Source of the DNA: Turnera subulata | Taxonomy: Eukaryota > Streptophyta > Magnoliopsida > Malpighiales > Passifloraceae | Assembly (NCBI GenBank): GCA_028386065.3 | Contig: JAKUCV010007820.1 | Coordinates: 1-64,000, forward strand | Length of the DNA: 64,000 bases | Direction of reading: 5' to 3' | Program-made: the position numbers and the translations under genes | The notes under the pieces: model-generated | Database searches by the model: none | What the model was told of the DNA's origin: nothing | The model's input: the letters and a program-made list of their open reading frames with translations, nothing else | Shown: positions 53,640 to 64,000 of the stretch, piece after piece | Layout: the number at the start of each line of letters is the position of its first letter | Position numbering within the stretch: the stretch's first letter is position 1

Positions 53640-55850
53640 TTTAAGAGGGCGCGTGAGAGGACCCACCAGCACTCCCGTCGCCGCGGCCATGGGCGTGCCA
53701 CCGGAGGGCATGGAGTCCGACGTCGACAGCGACTCCAGCACTGACCGCCACCAGATCTCCACCAGCAGTCCCGTCCAAAGGAGACGATCTCGATCGCGAG
53801 ACCGTGAAGCTGCTCCCCCAACCACCGGCGACCGACGGCAACCGTCTCCTCCTCCTCGGGCGACGTTGCAGCAGCCAGCCCCTTCTATAGTAGTATCCAG
53901 CCCCCCACCGCCACCACCGCGCGGGCAGGCGAGGACACCGCCATCGCCATGCACGTTGAGGCCCGAACTCCACCGGCACACATGGTGGCGCCACCTCCTC
54001 CCTCTGAGACGGCAGCACCAGATTCCACCAGCACGCCCCCACCACCCCCTTTGGCCGACCAAACTCCCGGAATTGTGGATACCGACGTTCTCATGGAGGC
54101 CGAACGCCCCTCTTATCGAGACTCACTCTTTGTCGGGGAAATCCTCTATACCAAGCGGATCCTTGGGAAGTTGAAGGCGAAACCGAATTTGAGGATGGCG
54201 ATTTGTTTGTTTCTCATACAAACGGAGTGGCCAATCTCGAATTATCAGATCCATTCAAAGCTCGTCTGGATAAGCCATGGGAAAATGCTGTGATAGTTAA
54301 ATTGTTCGGACACTCTATTAGTTTCAAAGCGTTGCATAATAATTTGCAGACTCTTTGGAAACCAACTGGACCGTTCAAGATCATAGACCTTGAAAATAAC
54401 TTCTATGTGGTGCGGTTCTGGGAAGGAAAGGACTACATTCACGCCTTGACCGACGGACCCTGGCTCATATACCGCAGTGTGCTTAGTGTCCAACCCTGGA
54501 CGCCCAACTTCCGTGCGTCCACCGGCAAGATTGATTCGATAGTGACGTGGATCCAATTTCCCGACTTCCCCACCAACCGCTACCACTCCAGGATTCTCCG
54601 ACAACTCGGGAACATGGTGGGGAGAACAATCAGACTCGAAGGTAACTCCTCTAATCCCAGTAGAGCAAAATTTGCTAGAATAGCTGTATGTATTGATTTG
54701 ACAAAGCCATTGCCGGGTACAGTACACCTTGAAGGAGAACCCTTAAAGGTAAGCTATAAAGGCTTGCCCGATATCTGTTATGTGTGCGGGAAACTTGATC
54801 ATAATATGTTAGTTTGCCCGGATACTCCGCATTCACAGAATGAGGCAACAACGCCACCATCTGCAGTTGCGATGGCAGCTGGGAGGCCTGTTGCCACGCC
54901 CGACGACGGATGGGGCGAATGGATGAATGCGCCACGATTCTCGAGGAGTCCACCCCGACGTCAATTCACTAGCATTCAGGTTCCCCCATTGCCCCACAAC
55001 CCTGGTCGTCCATCCAACCGATTTCATCTTCTGAGTAATGCTCGGCCCGATAATCGTGAGACGGCCATCCTCCCCAGCCCTGTTGCACCTCCATTACATA
55101 ATGTCCTGCCAATGATGTCTCCAGTTCTGGATCCTCCCCCGCCACCACCACATTCCATTGAGAACCAACCCCCTCCTGAACAACCCCCTGCCTTACCTAC
55201 ACTTCAAGACTCCCTCGGGGAGGGGTCTATTAAGAAACCCAAAAGCAAACTTCACAATCGACTCCAGAACAATCCACGAAAAAATCTCAACCAGTGAAAA
55301 TTCCCAAACTCACAAAGGAAAATCCCACAAGACAAACCCTTAGAGATGTTTTCAATGCCCAACCCCACTCGTCTATTCTTGATATTTCCCTGACTCACGT
55401 TGGACCTTCTCCATCTCTAGCTACTACCTCAGCCACTTACCCTGTCGTCTCCTCGAATTTCAACCAACCCGCCCCCCTCCTCCGACCTCATAAATCCCAA
55501 AACCACACAGCTATGGTCTTGGGAGAAGAGTGCCACCGCATGATTTTCTCTCCTGGTGCGTCCAGCTCCAGCATGGACGTGGATCGGCGGACGGCTCCTC
55601 CCCAACCTCATTGACCGATCTACTCCCTTGGACTTGGATGTTATCCGTATCAGTTACATCTCAGCCAGTTTCATGAGCCTGTTTCAGTTTTTTATATGTT
55701 TGGGATTTTGATCCCTTGTCATGTATTGTACTATTACCTTTATCATGTTTCTTGTATAAGATAGAAGTCGACTTGAGCTAACGACTTCTAATCATGTATT
55801 GAGCTCACGTATATTTCTTAATATACTTCCCGGTTCCGACCAAAAAGAAA
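53640..55850 (+). mobile_element. LINE-type element with ORF1 only (no ORF2)
   Basis: GC-rich 5' sequence, a broken ORF1 and a 3' region ending ATATACTTCCCGGTTCCGACC with an A-rich tail (about 55800-55850) lie within 2.2 kb. There is no endonuclease or reverse-transcriptase segment. This is too short for a full LINE (5-7 kb), so ORF2 was lost or this is a non-autonomous derivative. I could not find a target-site duplication. Confidence 0.6.
53653..55297 (+). pseudogene. LINE ORF1 (DUF4283 plus zinc knuckle) with frameshifts
   Basis: The N-terminal part runs in one frame from 53653, shifts near 53949 and again before 54203, leaving 364 open codons from 54203. The conserved region has VIVKLFGHSISFKALHNNLQ, TLWKPTGPFKIIDLENNFYV, LTDGPWLIYRSVLSVQPW, NMVGRTIRLE and GKFARIAV-like AKFARIAVCIDLTKPL. 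A CCHC zinc knuckle CYVCGKLDHNMLVC follows. This is the DUF4283/zf-CCHC_4 arrangement of plant L1-type LINE ORF1. A Pro-rich tail follows, then a stop at 55297. Its antisense ORFs are shadows. Confidence 0.75.
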
Positions 55851-56412
55851 AAGTCATAACTTTTCTCCTCCATCGTTATCAATCTTATTTGTTAACCAAA
55901 AATTTCCTTTATCTCAAATAATAGTTTGGGAGATGAAAAGAAACCTGGGATGAATGGATTTTTTTATGGGAAGGGATGAATAAATTTAGGAAGGAAAATA
56001 TTTTGTCGTCGCCCAACATGTTTGTTCTTCCCAAATCCGGATATGTTTTAATTTAAAATAAATTGATGATTAATTCGGATATGTTTGTAAATTCGTCTTT
56101 ACATATTTAATTTTTTTTATACATATTAAAAGAGAATAAATCCCAAAATCCTCTTTTTTTTTTTTGCTAAATGTCCAAAATCTTTTAAAGGCTGCTTATT
56201 AGTGACTTCCAAAAGGGAATAAGTCCAAAAATCTTTTTAAGGCTGCTTTTATTAGTTACTTCCAAAAGGGAATAAACCCCAAATTCTTTTTAAGGCTGCT
56301 TATCTTACCTCCGCTGCAGCACTTAAAAATTTGTACCAAGTAGTGGTCACCAACTCCAAAATCATCAATACCTCCACCTATGGACTTGATGGGCATTTTG
56401 CTTGATGGTATG
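55851..56412. other. Intergenic sequence
   Basis: AT-rich DNA without supported genes, containing the tandem repeat listed at 56173-56305. Confidence 0.5.
56173..56305. repeat. Degenerate tandem repeat, about 50-54 bp unit
   Basis: Two full units and a part share TCCAAAAATCTTTTTAAGGC followed by TGCTTATTAGTGACTTCC and AAAAGGGAATAA. They start at about 56173, 56223 and 56278. A more diverged half-unit lies at 56128. Confidence 0.7.
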
Positions 56413-56420
56413 GAATGAAG

Positions 56421-57447
56421 TAGGGAAGAGCAAATTTACCGAGCCGAATCAACCGAGCCAATACGGACCGAAAACCAACGGTATCGGCTCGAAATATTAA
56501 AGATTTTAGAACCACCCTCTCCATTTATACCGTACCATTACATCCCATGAAACTGATCGGTTGGGTAAGGCCTGTACCGTCGGTTTTCGGCACAGGCCGA
56601 TACCGACAAAGCCCAACACAACCTATCTTAAATCACCCAACCCAACCCAGCAAGCCCACAAAATTATTAAACCCAACCCTAAAATTACTAACCCTAATTA
56701 GCATCTCTCTCACACAACATTCATTCACACGACGCAGCCCTCTCTTTTTTGCTCTCTTCTTCCCTATGTAGCAGGCAGCAGCCCCCCTCTGATCCTCTCA
56801 TGTCGAACCAACCCCATTCATCCCTTGCTCATCATCTTCTTTATGCCTCTATTTTGTCTTCTCTCTCCGTTCAAGCGCTCCACGTACCCCTTGTTCCGCC
56901 ACCTTGTCTCTTCCCTTAGCCCCTTCTTGTGTTTTCTTCCTCATCTTCTTCAATGGTTCATCCTTGGATTGTGGTTATTGCAGTGAACAAGAGCCATGGT
57001 AGATTGTTAGGTTTGATTTTTTTTGGTTTATCTGGTGTGTTTTAGATGGTTGATTTTTGTTCTTTTTGGATTAAACGAAAATGATTTTGGGTGGGTTGTG
57101 ATGAGGTTTGAAACATATTGGGTGAAAGACTAATTGGTAACAACAAATCGTTGAAAATAATTGATTTGTATGAGGAGATACTTGTTGTGTGATAAATCAA
57201 CTTCTCCCCTTCATTTTTTCAATTTTTTCAGAATTCTTCCTTTGTTTTTTTTGGTGGAAAAAGGCGATTGGGTATGCAGCTGTAGTATTCGGTCGGTAAA
57301 CACTCCGACCGTACCGACATCGGTATCACACCGAACGGTATCAAGCAGAAATTGGCACGGCATCAGTCGGAATAAAAGGGCATCGGAAAAATCATACCGA
57401 ACCCTTATCGCATGGTATGTGCCATACCGACCGATTGCTCTGCCCTA
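56421..57447. mobile_element. Non-autonomous hAT-type DNA transposon
   Basis: The left end TAGGGAAGAGCAA and the right end (reverse complement TAGGGCAGAGCAA) form inverted repeats with one mismatch in 13. The element is flanked by a perfect 8-bp duplication GAATGAAG (56413-56420 and 57448-57455), diagnostic of hAT transposition. It is 1027 bp long and has no transposase. Both subterminal parts are rich in GGTATCGG/CCGATACC-type motifs, as expected for transposase-binding sites. Confidence 0.85.
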
Positions 57448-57642
57448 GAATGAAGGAATGTTTTCATGTTAAAAAAGAGAAGAGAGAACGCATAATATAA
57501 CCGTTAAATAAAATCACATCAATCTTCCACGAGACCAAAAGGTAAAGCTTGATGAAGGGACTGATGCAAAACTTCACAAGCAATTCAACGTCATAAGTCA
57601 ATAACAATCGTCCCAAACATTATGAGGCCCTTGAGCAAATCG

Positions 57643-57838
57643 TCATTTAGCCATTAACAGCGGAACCGCCATGAATAAAGGCGATGGCTGCCATGGATAA
57701 AGGTCCGGGCCAAGAATGCCCGTGTACCCAAACGGCGCAGCTTTACTAAGAAGCTTCTCCCCTACAGCAAGAGCCATCCCATTTTCCAAAGGCAACCCAC
57801 CACATGCGGAAAAACCACCAACCCATATCGGGCAAGTG
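57643..57838 (-). pseudogene. Exon-like open frame, unidentified
   Basis: On the minus strand, 64 codons run open to a TGA at 57645-57643. They include CPIWVGGFSACGGLPLENGM and LLSKAAPFGYTGILGPDLYP, with normal codon-like composition. Upstream, 58159-57854 (MERRMACQKSRHG...) is open but not linked by clear splice sites. It could be the last exon of a small gene, a captured exon or chance. I do not recognise it. Confidence 0.3.
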
Positions 57839-58501
57839 AACTCTTTTTTGCAATCACATAGATGGCCACTTATTTTTTTCTGATACTAACATAGATGGCC
57901 ACTTAACAAGACAGCCCACATCTTGAATATGAGCATGCAAGAGAAGGTAGAGATTGATGCTTACCAACGGCAAAGAATGACACCATACAAAGGAAAACCA
58001 TATTAACTCGAGAATCAAAAGGAGGAGATTAAAATTTGGAAAGAAAGATGATGCTTGAAGAGAGAAAGTAGATCTGGAGTTTAAGAATTGAAAGTTGAAG
58101 GGAGGAGAGGCTTTCTCGCTCCCATGACGGCTCTTTTGACAAGCCATTCTCCTTTCCACATTTACTTACAATCTGCAAAGCAAGGTGAATCAGATATGTT
58201 TTCAGCTGAGCTGGAATGGTTATCTTCTATTAGCAGGCTCTAACATAAGAATTTTCATGAATTACAAAAATCTTTGATAATAGGAAAACCTTTGTTGCTA
58301 GAGAGTAGAGACTTCTAAAGAATATAGAAAAAAAAAAAAATCTTCTACAGCCCTCTGCTCAGAACTCCCACGCAGCCCGCCAGTTTTAAATAGGGCACAC
58401 GAAAGATCAAGCACATGTTAGCGAGGTAAGTAATATTACAAGATGAAAGCTTATGCAGGATGAAATAACTTCAAACCTTTAATAAGTATATATTCTTAAT
58501 A

Positions 58502-60242
58502 TTAATCAACAATCATTGCTTCCTGGCCTCCACTAGGATCCTCTACGCCATTTTTCTGCTCTTCAGTAGCCATTCTTATCTCCTCAATCAAAGTCTTCTC
58601 ATCTTCTTCTATGGTATTTTGCAGCTCATCCACCTAGCCAGACGGTGAAGAATACAAGATGAGAAAACACACAATTACGCATACTAAGAGAGACAAAGAT
58701 GCTAATTCTACATATTCATCACATTGGCAATCTGAAAGTAACAAAAGAATGGTCAGCATGCTATTGCTTCATTATCAGGTCAGCAAAACAGGGAAAACAT
58801 ATTGTAAATTGTAAATGAAAATCGTTGTAATTTCTCATCAGTCAGTCCTCTGCCACAAGCTATGAATCAATCACATTACATTGATACTCGCCCACAACAA
58901 CATGATTGAAGACGATTACAGTGGGAAGGTACAGAAATGTGTGATCATAAACACACACTGCCCACAACAGATAGCATCGGCAGAACACTATGTTCCCTAG
59001 TAAGTTTCCATTCTTCCCAACAAAACAAGATAAAAGACTACACTTAACCTTTTACAGTTCAACTATTCTTCTAAGTGCAATATAAGACATGAGAGGCATC
59101 TCCAAAAGCTGGAAACAACATGTATGCTTCCCGGCTAGGTCCACGGTTCAATGACAAAATATTACTACAAGCAAACAAGAAGTCCTAGCCCTAGGTTCAA
59201 TAGTTGAACTTTTCAGTAGTCACAAAGACAAATATTTTTGAAACTTGAATCAAATCTTATAGCTAAAGCTTACAAGGACTCAAGAAACTGGAATATACAA
59301 ACTACATACCAATAAATCTCTGGTAAAGCAAGCTATGCAAAAAACTTCTGTTAGTCTTAATACACAACCGATTAGGAGCAAACTTGTGGATCATAGCTAA
59401 GAGATAGCAACAATTAGAGTAAGGAAATAACAGCAAACCCTACAGCAAAGGATCCTCAACATTCCCTAAGAAGGTTTCAGGAGAAGCATAGCCTGAATCA
59501 TTCGAAGGAATCTAGCCATGATCTCCAATATCTCAACGTAAAAGAATAACTGACAAAAAATTTTGCAAAAGCCAAGAGAAAATGTAATTAATTGATGCAG
59601 AATTTTGCAAAAGGCGCCACATACCACATGCAACAGCAGAGCGAACTGTTTCTTTCTGAGCTCCAGCAACCTCGAGCCGGCGGTGTTCTCGGCCTCAAGC
59701 CCGGCAATCTCTTTCTCGAGCTCGGCAATGAGCTTCTCCGTCTCCGACCTCGGCGGCTGCGCGGCAATCAGCTTCCTGATAGTCTCGCACTCCTCCTTGT
59801 GCTGCCGCTCAATCTTGCTTTCCTCCAGTTGCCTCTTCAAATCCTCGATGTCGTCCACCGCCTGCGAGATCTGCCGATTGATCTCCTCCTGCAACTCGTT
59901 GAAGTTCTCCTTCTCCCTCAGGTTCGCGTCGATGACAGCCTTGCTCTTCAGCAGGGGGATCTCGAACGTCGACAGCTCCTGCAGGAACGCCCTAGACAGC
60001 CTCGCGCACTCTCCGTAGTTGCCGCCGTCGCCTCCTCCGCTTCCGGCTTCGTCTTCCTTCTCGATTTCCGCCACGAAAGAGGCGAACTTCTTCTGGAGCT
60101 TCTTGAGCGGAGGCTCGCCGCGGGTGGTGGTCGTGCGGGTGAGGAGCCTGTGCTTGATGATGACGTCGTCGTCGAGCGGGCCGAACGCATAGTTCGCCGC
60201 CACCGTATCCCCTCTCCCCGAGGCTCTCTTGACTCTCAGCAT
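58502..60242 (-). CDS. THO7: THO complex subunit 7 (THO7), two coding exons
   Basis: Exons are 60242-59625 and 58633-58502, 750 bp, 249 aa, close to the length of plant THO7. The intron is GTATGT...CTAG. The start [20 protein letters not shown] is followed by [55 protein letters not shown] and [20 protein letters not shown], all hallmark stretches of the family. The rest is a long coiled coil (about residues 100-220) ending with [23 protein letters not shown]7 is part of the nuclear THO/TREX complex, which couples transcription to mRNP assembly and export. I see no break. A 5' UTR intron is likely (donor CTACAG|GTAAAT near 60352, acceptor TTGCTTAG|GG near 60299). Confidence 0.93.
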
Positions 60243-60283
60243 CGGGAAGATGGCCTAGCGCTCTACCAAACTACAATCGACCA

Positions 60284-60298
60284 AAACCCTAACCCTAA
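60284..60298 (+). promoter_or_regulatory. Telo-box in the THO7 leader
   Basis: AAACCCTAACCCTAA lies about 45 bp upstream of the THO7 start, near the predicted 5' UTR splice acceptor. It matches the plant telo-box (AAACCCTAA), frequent in leaders and promoters of housekeeping and translation genes. Confidence 0.5.
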
Positions 60299-60419
60299 GC
60301 AAAGTAACAGAAACAGAGCCAAGAAAAAACTTGAGTTTCTGCTTATTTACCTGTAGGTTGTGGAACCTCGCCGGCGGTAAATGGCCAAGATGGCGTTACT
60401 GGTCGGCTGTTTTGTGGGC

Positions 60420-61225
60420 TTAAAAGGTTTCGGGCTTTTGGGTTTACTAGTTTTTGTGCATGTGCATATAATAATATGAATATTTTAGAATAATTACTAT
60501 TAATATCAAAATTAATATAAAATTATACAAGGAAATAATGAATTAATTCACTTATGAATAAATTGAATAAGAAGAAATATTGAAATACTGACTATTAATT
60601 CTAAAATTTAATTTTTTATTTATCATAATTAAAATAAACTTTTTTATGTTTTTATCATTTATAATTTAGTTCTTAGTGGTATATATGGTTTGAATTATAA
60701 TATTAATAAAATTTTTTATCGCTTCACCCTTTTTATTAATTTTAAATTTTTTAACATTTATTTTCTATAATAAATTTCTTATTCACATATGCTAATAATA
60801 TTTTTCCTTTTGTACAAAATTTTTATTTTTTTTATAGACCTAATTTTTTTAAAAGGTTAATTTTTATTATGTATTCATTTATATATGTAAATTAAATTTA
60901 ATTTAATATATATTAATTAATCAAATATCTTTTACGAGTAAATTTACATTTACTTATAATTATTTTTCGTACAATGTTGTCTTCTTTACTTTAGTGATAA
61001 TTTAATTATAATATTTACTTTTTATAAGTCAAAATTTCTTCACCTTCTCATAAAATTTATATTAACACTCTCTTTTCTATTGCTTCATTTTTTAACTTAA
61101 CTTTCTATTTATTTATTTTTAAAACTTATATATTTATTATTTTAATAGTTATTATAGTATAATAATTAATTAATAACTTTATAAGTTTATTATATGAGGT
61201 AATGGACGCCCAAAAAGGCTAAAAA
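60420..61225. other. Very AT-rich intergenic DNA
   Basis: More than 700 bp of almost pure A/T with no open frame or recognisable repeat unit. It separates the THO7 promoter from an old LTR. Confidence 0.6.

Positions 61226-61255
<30 letters not shown>
61226..61255 (+). repeat. Uninterrupted G30 homopolymer
   Basis: Thirty consecutive G bases lie between AAAAAGGCTAAAAA and TTGGTGTGGGG. It sits where related LTRs have a short run of G (for example GGGGTGAATTAGG near 23440). Confidence 0.7.
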
Positions 61256-61257
<2 letters not shown>

Positions 61258-62072
61258 GGTGTGGGGTTTTAAGGTTGAATTAGCTTCTAAAACTATTTGG
61301 AAGAAAATTCGTGTAGGAGACAGTTACCCAAATTCTGGGTTTACTAAGAACAAAATCAAGGTTGAAAGTAAGAGATGAGAGCAATCACACACAACTACAA
61401 ACACACCAATTTAGAGTGGTTCTCGTTAAATTCTATGGGTACATCCACTACTTAAGGCTCCCCCTTGAGATTTTTCAAATCCACTATTTGACTTCTTCCA
61501 AGGTGAAGTCCAACATCTTACAACTAAGCTTTTTCAAAAGATCAAGCTCAAACCTTTACAAGATTTTTCCCAAAGCTCACTCTCTAACCTAGGCTTTTAT
61601 AGAGGCTGAACCTAAACCTATACAAGAGTTTTACAAGGCTCACTTTCTAACCTATACCCAAAGCTTTTTCAAATGCTCAAGCTTCAAACCTATTCCCCTT
61701 AAGTAAAATTTTCCCAATCCTACTCAAGATATGATTACCAAATAACACAAAGAGTGACTCACTCTTTTTTTACAATGTCAAGCTCAAATATCTCTCAAGG
61801 TTAAAGTGCACTTAAGCAAGTCTATATCTCACTTATAATCAATTGCTCTACCTCTTAAATGAGGTTAAAAAGTCTATATATAAGCCTAAGAGACAAGTAG
61901 ATACTTGATGACTAAGAAAAGTGTAGAGATAGGTTTCTGTTTTGAAATTCGGGTACGAGGCTGTTACCCAAATTGGCTGCTGGAATTTTTGAATTTGAAA
62001 CCAAAAATTCCACCAAATGATTTTGTGGCTTCACACCACTTCTCTTGACTTGTCTTCTTGTGATAATAGTCC
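61256..62072 (-). repeat. Old copia LTR copy, related to 16527-16860
   Basis: Shared phrases with 16527 onwards include AAGGCTCACTTTCTAACC, CTCAAGCTTCAAACCT and CCTTAAGTAAAATTTTCCC. The first part (GAGTGGTTCTC..., GTACATCCACTACTTAAGG) resembles the 23413 LTR. No coding sequence. It ends at 62072, where a gypsy-type LTR begins. Confidence 0.5.
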
Positions 62073-64000
62073 TGTAACGACCCGGGTAAAATTTTCATGA
62101 TTTTTACCAAGCTGTTTTGACTTTTACGGTGGTTAATAAAATTTTTATCGCGGTCAATCAAGAATTTTACCAATCGAGTCAATTTTCATTATTTTTACTA
62201 TTATTTTACTGCTCTCAAAAATTTTATTATTGTTATTATTGTTACCATTATTATTATTATTTTCCTAATCAACTTTAATAATAATGCTTTTGTTATTATT
62301 TTTCCGGGACATTTTGTTGCAATGATTTACTAAAATTTCATCTTTTATTTCCGTAATATTTAATAAATTAAACTTTGAAGATTTATTTTGAATTTTATAA
62401 AAGAATAATTTTTATATTATGTTTAAGTTTCATAAAGATTAAGTTAAAATGTTAATACAAGGTTTAGTGTAGTCTCGACCGATACGTGTTTTGGAGAGTC
62501 TTTCGTTAACCAAGCCTCGGTTTTCAAATCCGAGACTTGGACGACGCCCAGAGGAATTAATCAGATTTTCCGAGCCCAAGTTGTATTTTCAAACTCGGGA
62601 CGAAAATCTAGACCGGCCAACCGTGGCTTGCCACGTGGCCACTCTTATTTCCTTTTCTTTCCTTTCCTTTCTTTTCTTCGTTCTTTTCCTTCTTTTGCTC
62701 TCTCCCGGTTTTTCTTCAGCCTGCCTTACCCCACTTTCTTTTCTTTCTTGTCTTCTTCTTCTCATTTTCTCCTTTCTTTTCTTTTCCTCTCCCCTATTTT
62801 CCTTCAGCCGTCGGCCCCTCCCCTCACTTTCAATCCTTTCTTCTTTTCTTCCCTTGTCTTCTTCCTCCCTTCCTCCTCCTTATCTTTTCTTCACCTCACG
62901 CCTTTGCCGTCACACACCTCCTCCTCTCTCTCCTTTCCTCCTCTCCTCCCCTGCGCCGCCGACCCGAGACCACCATCCACAAACCCGACCGCCCCTAGAT
63001 CACCTCCATCTGCTTCTCCTTCCTCCTCCACGTGGCGTCGATGCAGCCTCCACGACCTGCAGCTGCCGTCGCCCCACCTCGCCGTCCACTGCTACGAACT
63101 GCCGCCGCCTCTTCCTCCTTCTCCACTCTCCATCCCGTCACGCCGACAGCAGATGCGACCGCCGCCTCCAGCAGAACCGCCGCCACAGTCGAGTCAAGCT
63201 CGACACCGCCAAGGCGAGAAACGGCCGCCGATCTCCCTTCTTCCCCTTATCCGTCGAGGTTGCCGCCCTGCTGCCTCCGAATTGCCTTTTTCCGTCGCCG
63301 TTTGAGCCGCTACCGAGTAGCAGAGTGACATCACCGCCGCTCCTCTCCTCTGTTCGCAGCCTGTCGCCTCTGCCGCCGCCGTCGCTTCTGCGCAACACCG
63401 ACGCCACTGCTCATCGCCGCCGCCGTTGAGGAGCAGAGCACAGACCTATGTCGGCCTTAGATACCTGATTCCCTCTCACCTGGAGGACATCGCGTCTGCC
63501 GCTACTGAGAATCACCGCAGAGGAGCTCGATTTCGGTCACTCCTCTCTTCTTCCTTACGCGCTGCGGACCTCTGTTCTCCTCCCTCGAACCGCCGCCGAC
63601 AAAGCCAAGACTGAGTGAGTCTTTGGCCGCACTTCCCTTCCTTTCCTTTGCCTTTTTCTTTAATTATTGGGGTTGTTGCTAATCGGGTTCCTTTGGCTGT
63701 CGTGGTCTGTGATGGGTTGTTGCCGATGTGGGTACTTGTGGGTATGACGTTATTGATGATTCTGCAGGCTTGGGTTTTGTTGTTTTGATTGATGAACGCT
63801 GTGTTTTGGGGGTGCTCAGGGTACTGGAAGGTTGCCGTGGGTATGGTGTGTGTGGTTGTTGCTGCAGTGGTGGCTGGCTAGTGGTGGAGATGGGTTAGAC
63901 TTTCGTTGGTTGAGAAATGGTGGAGGAAGTTACTGTTTTCGGCGAACAGTACCTGGCCGGAATCTGGCGAAGTTTCCGGCAGCCTCAAAAATTTTCCGGC
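62073..64000 (+). repeat. Start of a gypsy-type LTR, truncated by the window
   Basis: TGTAACGACCCGGGTAAAAT resembles the start of the nested LTR at 32474 (TGTAACGCCCCGATTTTTCG). It continues as AT-rich sequence, then a CT-rich and GC-rich leader-like part (62630-63620), the same organisation as in 32474-33130. The ORFs here (for example 62491-63429) are low-complexity Pro/Ser/Leu frames from CT-rich DNA and are not supported as genes. Confidence 0.5.

Noticed and set aside
60284..60298. Interstitial telomere repeat.
   Set aside because: Only about two units of CCCTAAA are present, in a gene leader, which fits a telo-box better.
59592..60356. 254-codon plus-strand Leu/Arg-rich ORF opposite THO7.
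   Set aside because: It is the reverse shadow of the coiled-coil coding exon.
62491..63429. 312-codon Pro/Ser/Leu-rich ORF.
   Set aside because: It comes from CT- and GC-rich LTR leader DNA, with no domain, and lies within a gypsy-type LTR resembling 32474-33130.

Overview
The window is nuclear DNA of a flowering plant, most likely a eudicot. It holds two intron-containing plant genes, a SUVR-type histone methyltransferase and the THO-complex subunit THO7. These sit in LTR retrotransposon sequence with plant-type tRNA-Met primer sites, a plant LINE ORF1, a hAT element and a 5S-like (Cassandra-type) sequence. I cannot name the species. Everything here comes from reading the sequence; no database search was run.

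Layout. (1) 1-16526: a tandem head-to-tail array of a non-autonomous Ty1/copia-type element, three LTRs and two full internal regions plus the tail of a third. The internal regions carry a shortened gag, a stub of protease, an antisense chimeric ORF with a LINE-endonuclease-like segment, and a 3' accessory ORF with its own TATA box. Reverse transcriptase and integrase are absent. Both LTRs and internal regions are packed with the perfect 12-bp palindrome AACATCGATGTT, nearly always in pairs 20-22 bp apart. In the LTRs the pairs recur about every 74 bp. (2) 16527-27430: nested, minus-strand copia elements. One is a near-complete but decayed copy with both LTRs (17049-22627). Another is the 3' part of a SIRE/Maximus-like element with an accessory ORF (23413-27430). 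(3) 27431-31943: a decayed gypsy-like LTR region with a clean solo LTR (29607-30900, target duplication GTCTT). (4) 31944-45164: a full-length plus-strand SIRE/Maximus-like element with target duplication CTTAC, carrying gag, pol and a 3' accessory ORF, with premature stops. Its 5' LTR is split by a 2389-bp insertion (32474-34862, target duplication GATAC) that contains a 5S-rRNA-like stretch. (5) 45165-46987: a decayed copia RT/RNase H tail. (6) 48263-53440: the SUVR gene on the minus strand. (7) 53640-55850: a LINE-type ORF1 with no ORF2. (8) 56421-57447: a non-autonomous hAT element with an 8-bp target duplication. (9) 58502-60360: THO7 on the minus strand. (10) 60400-64000: AT-rich sequence, a G30 run, an old LTR and the start of a GC-rich gypsy-type LTR.

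The most unusual material is in the retroelements. Three families each carry their own dense short inverted-repeat word: AACATCGATGTT pairs in the array, ATTTGGCT..AGCCAAAT in the plus-strand SIRE-like element, and ATGGTTTTT..AAAAACCAT-like hairpins in the minus-strand one. All three also share one 3' accessory ORF family. The array gag looks like an internally deleted SIRE-like gag. In both families a splice donor inside gag and an acceptor just after the gag stop lie at homologous positions, and splicing would join gag in frame to protease/pol. The two host genes look intact at the level of reading frame.
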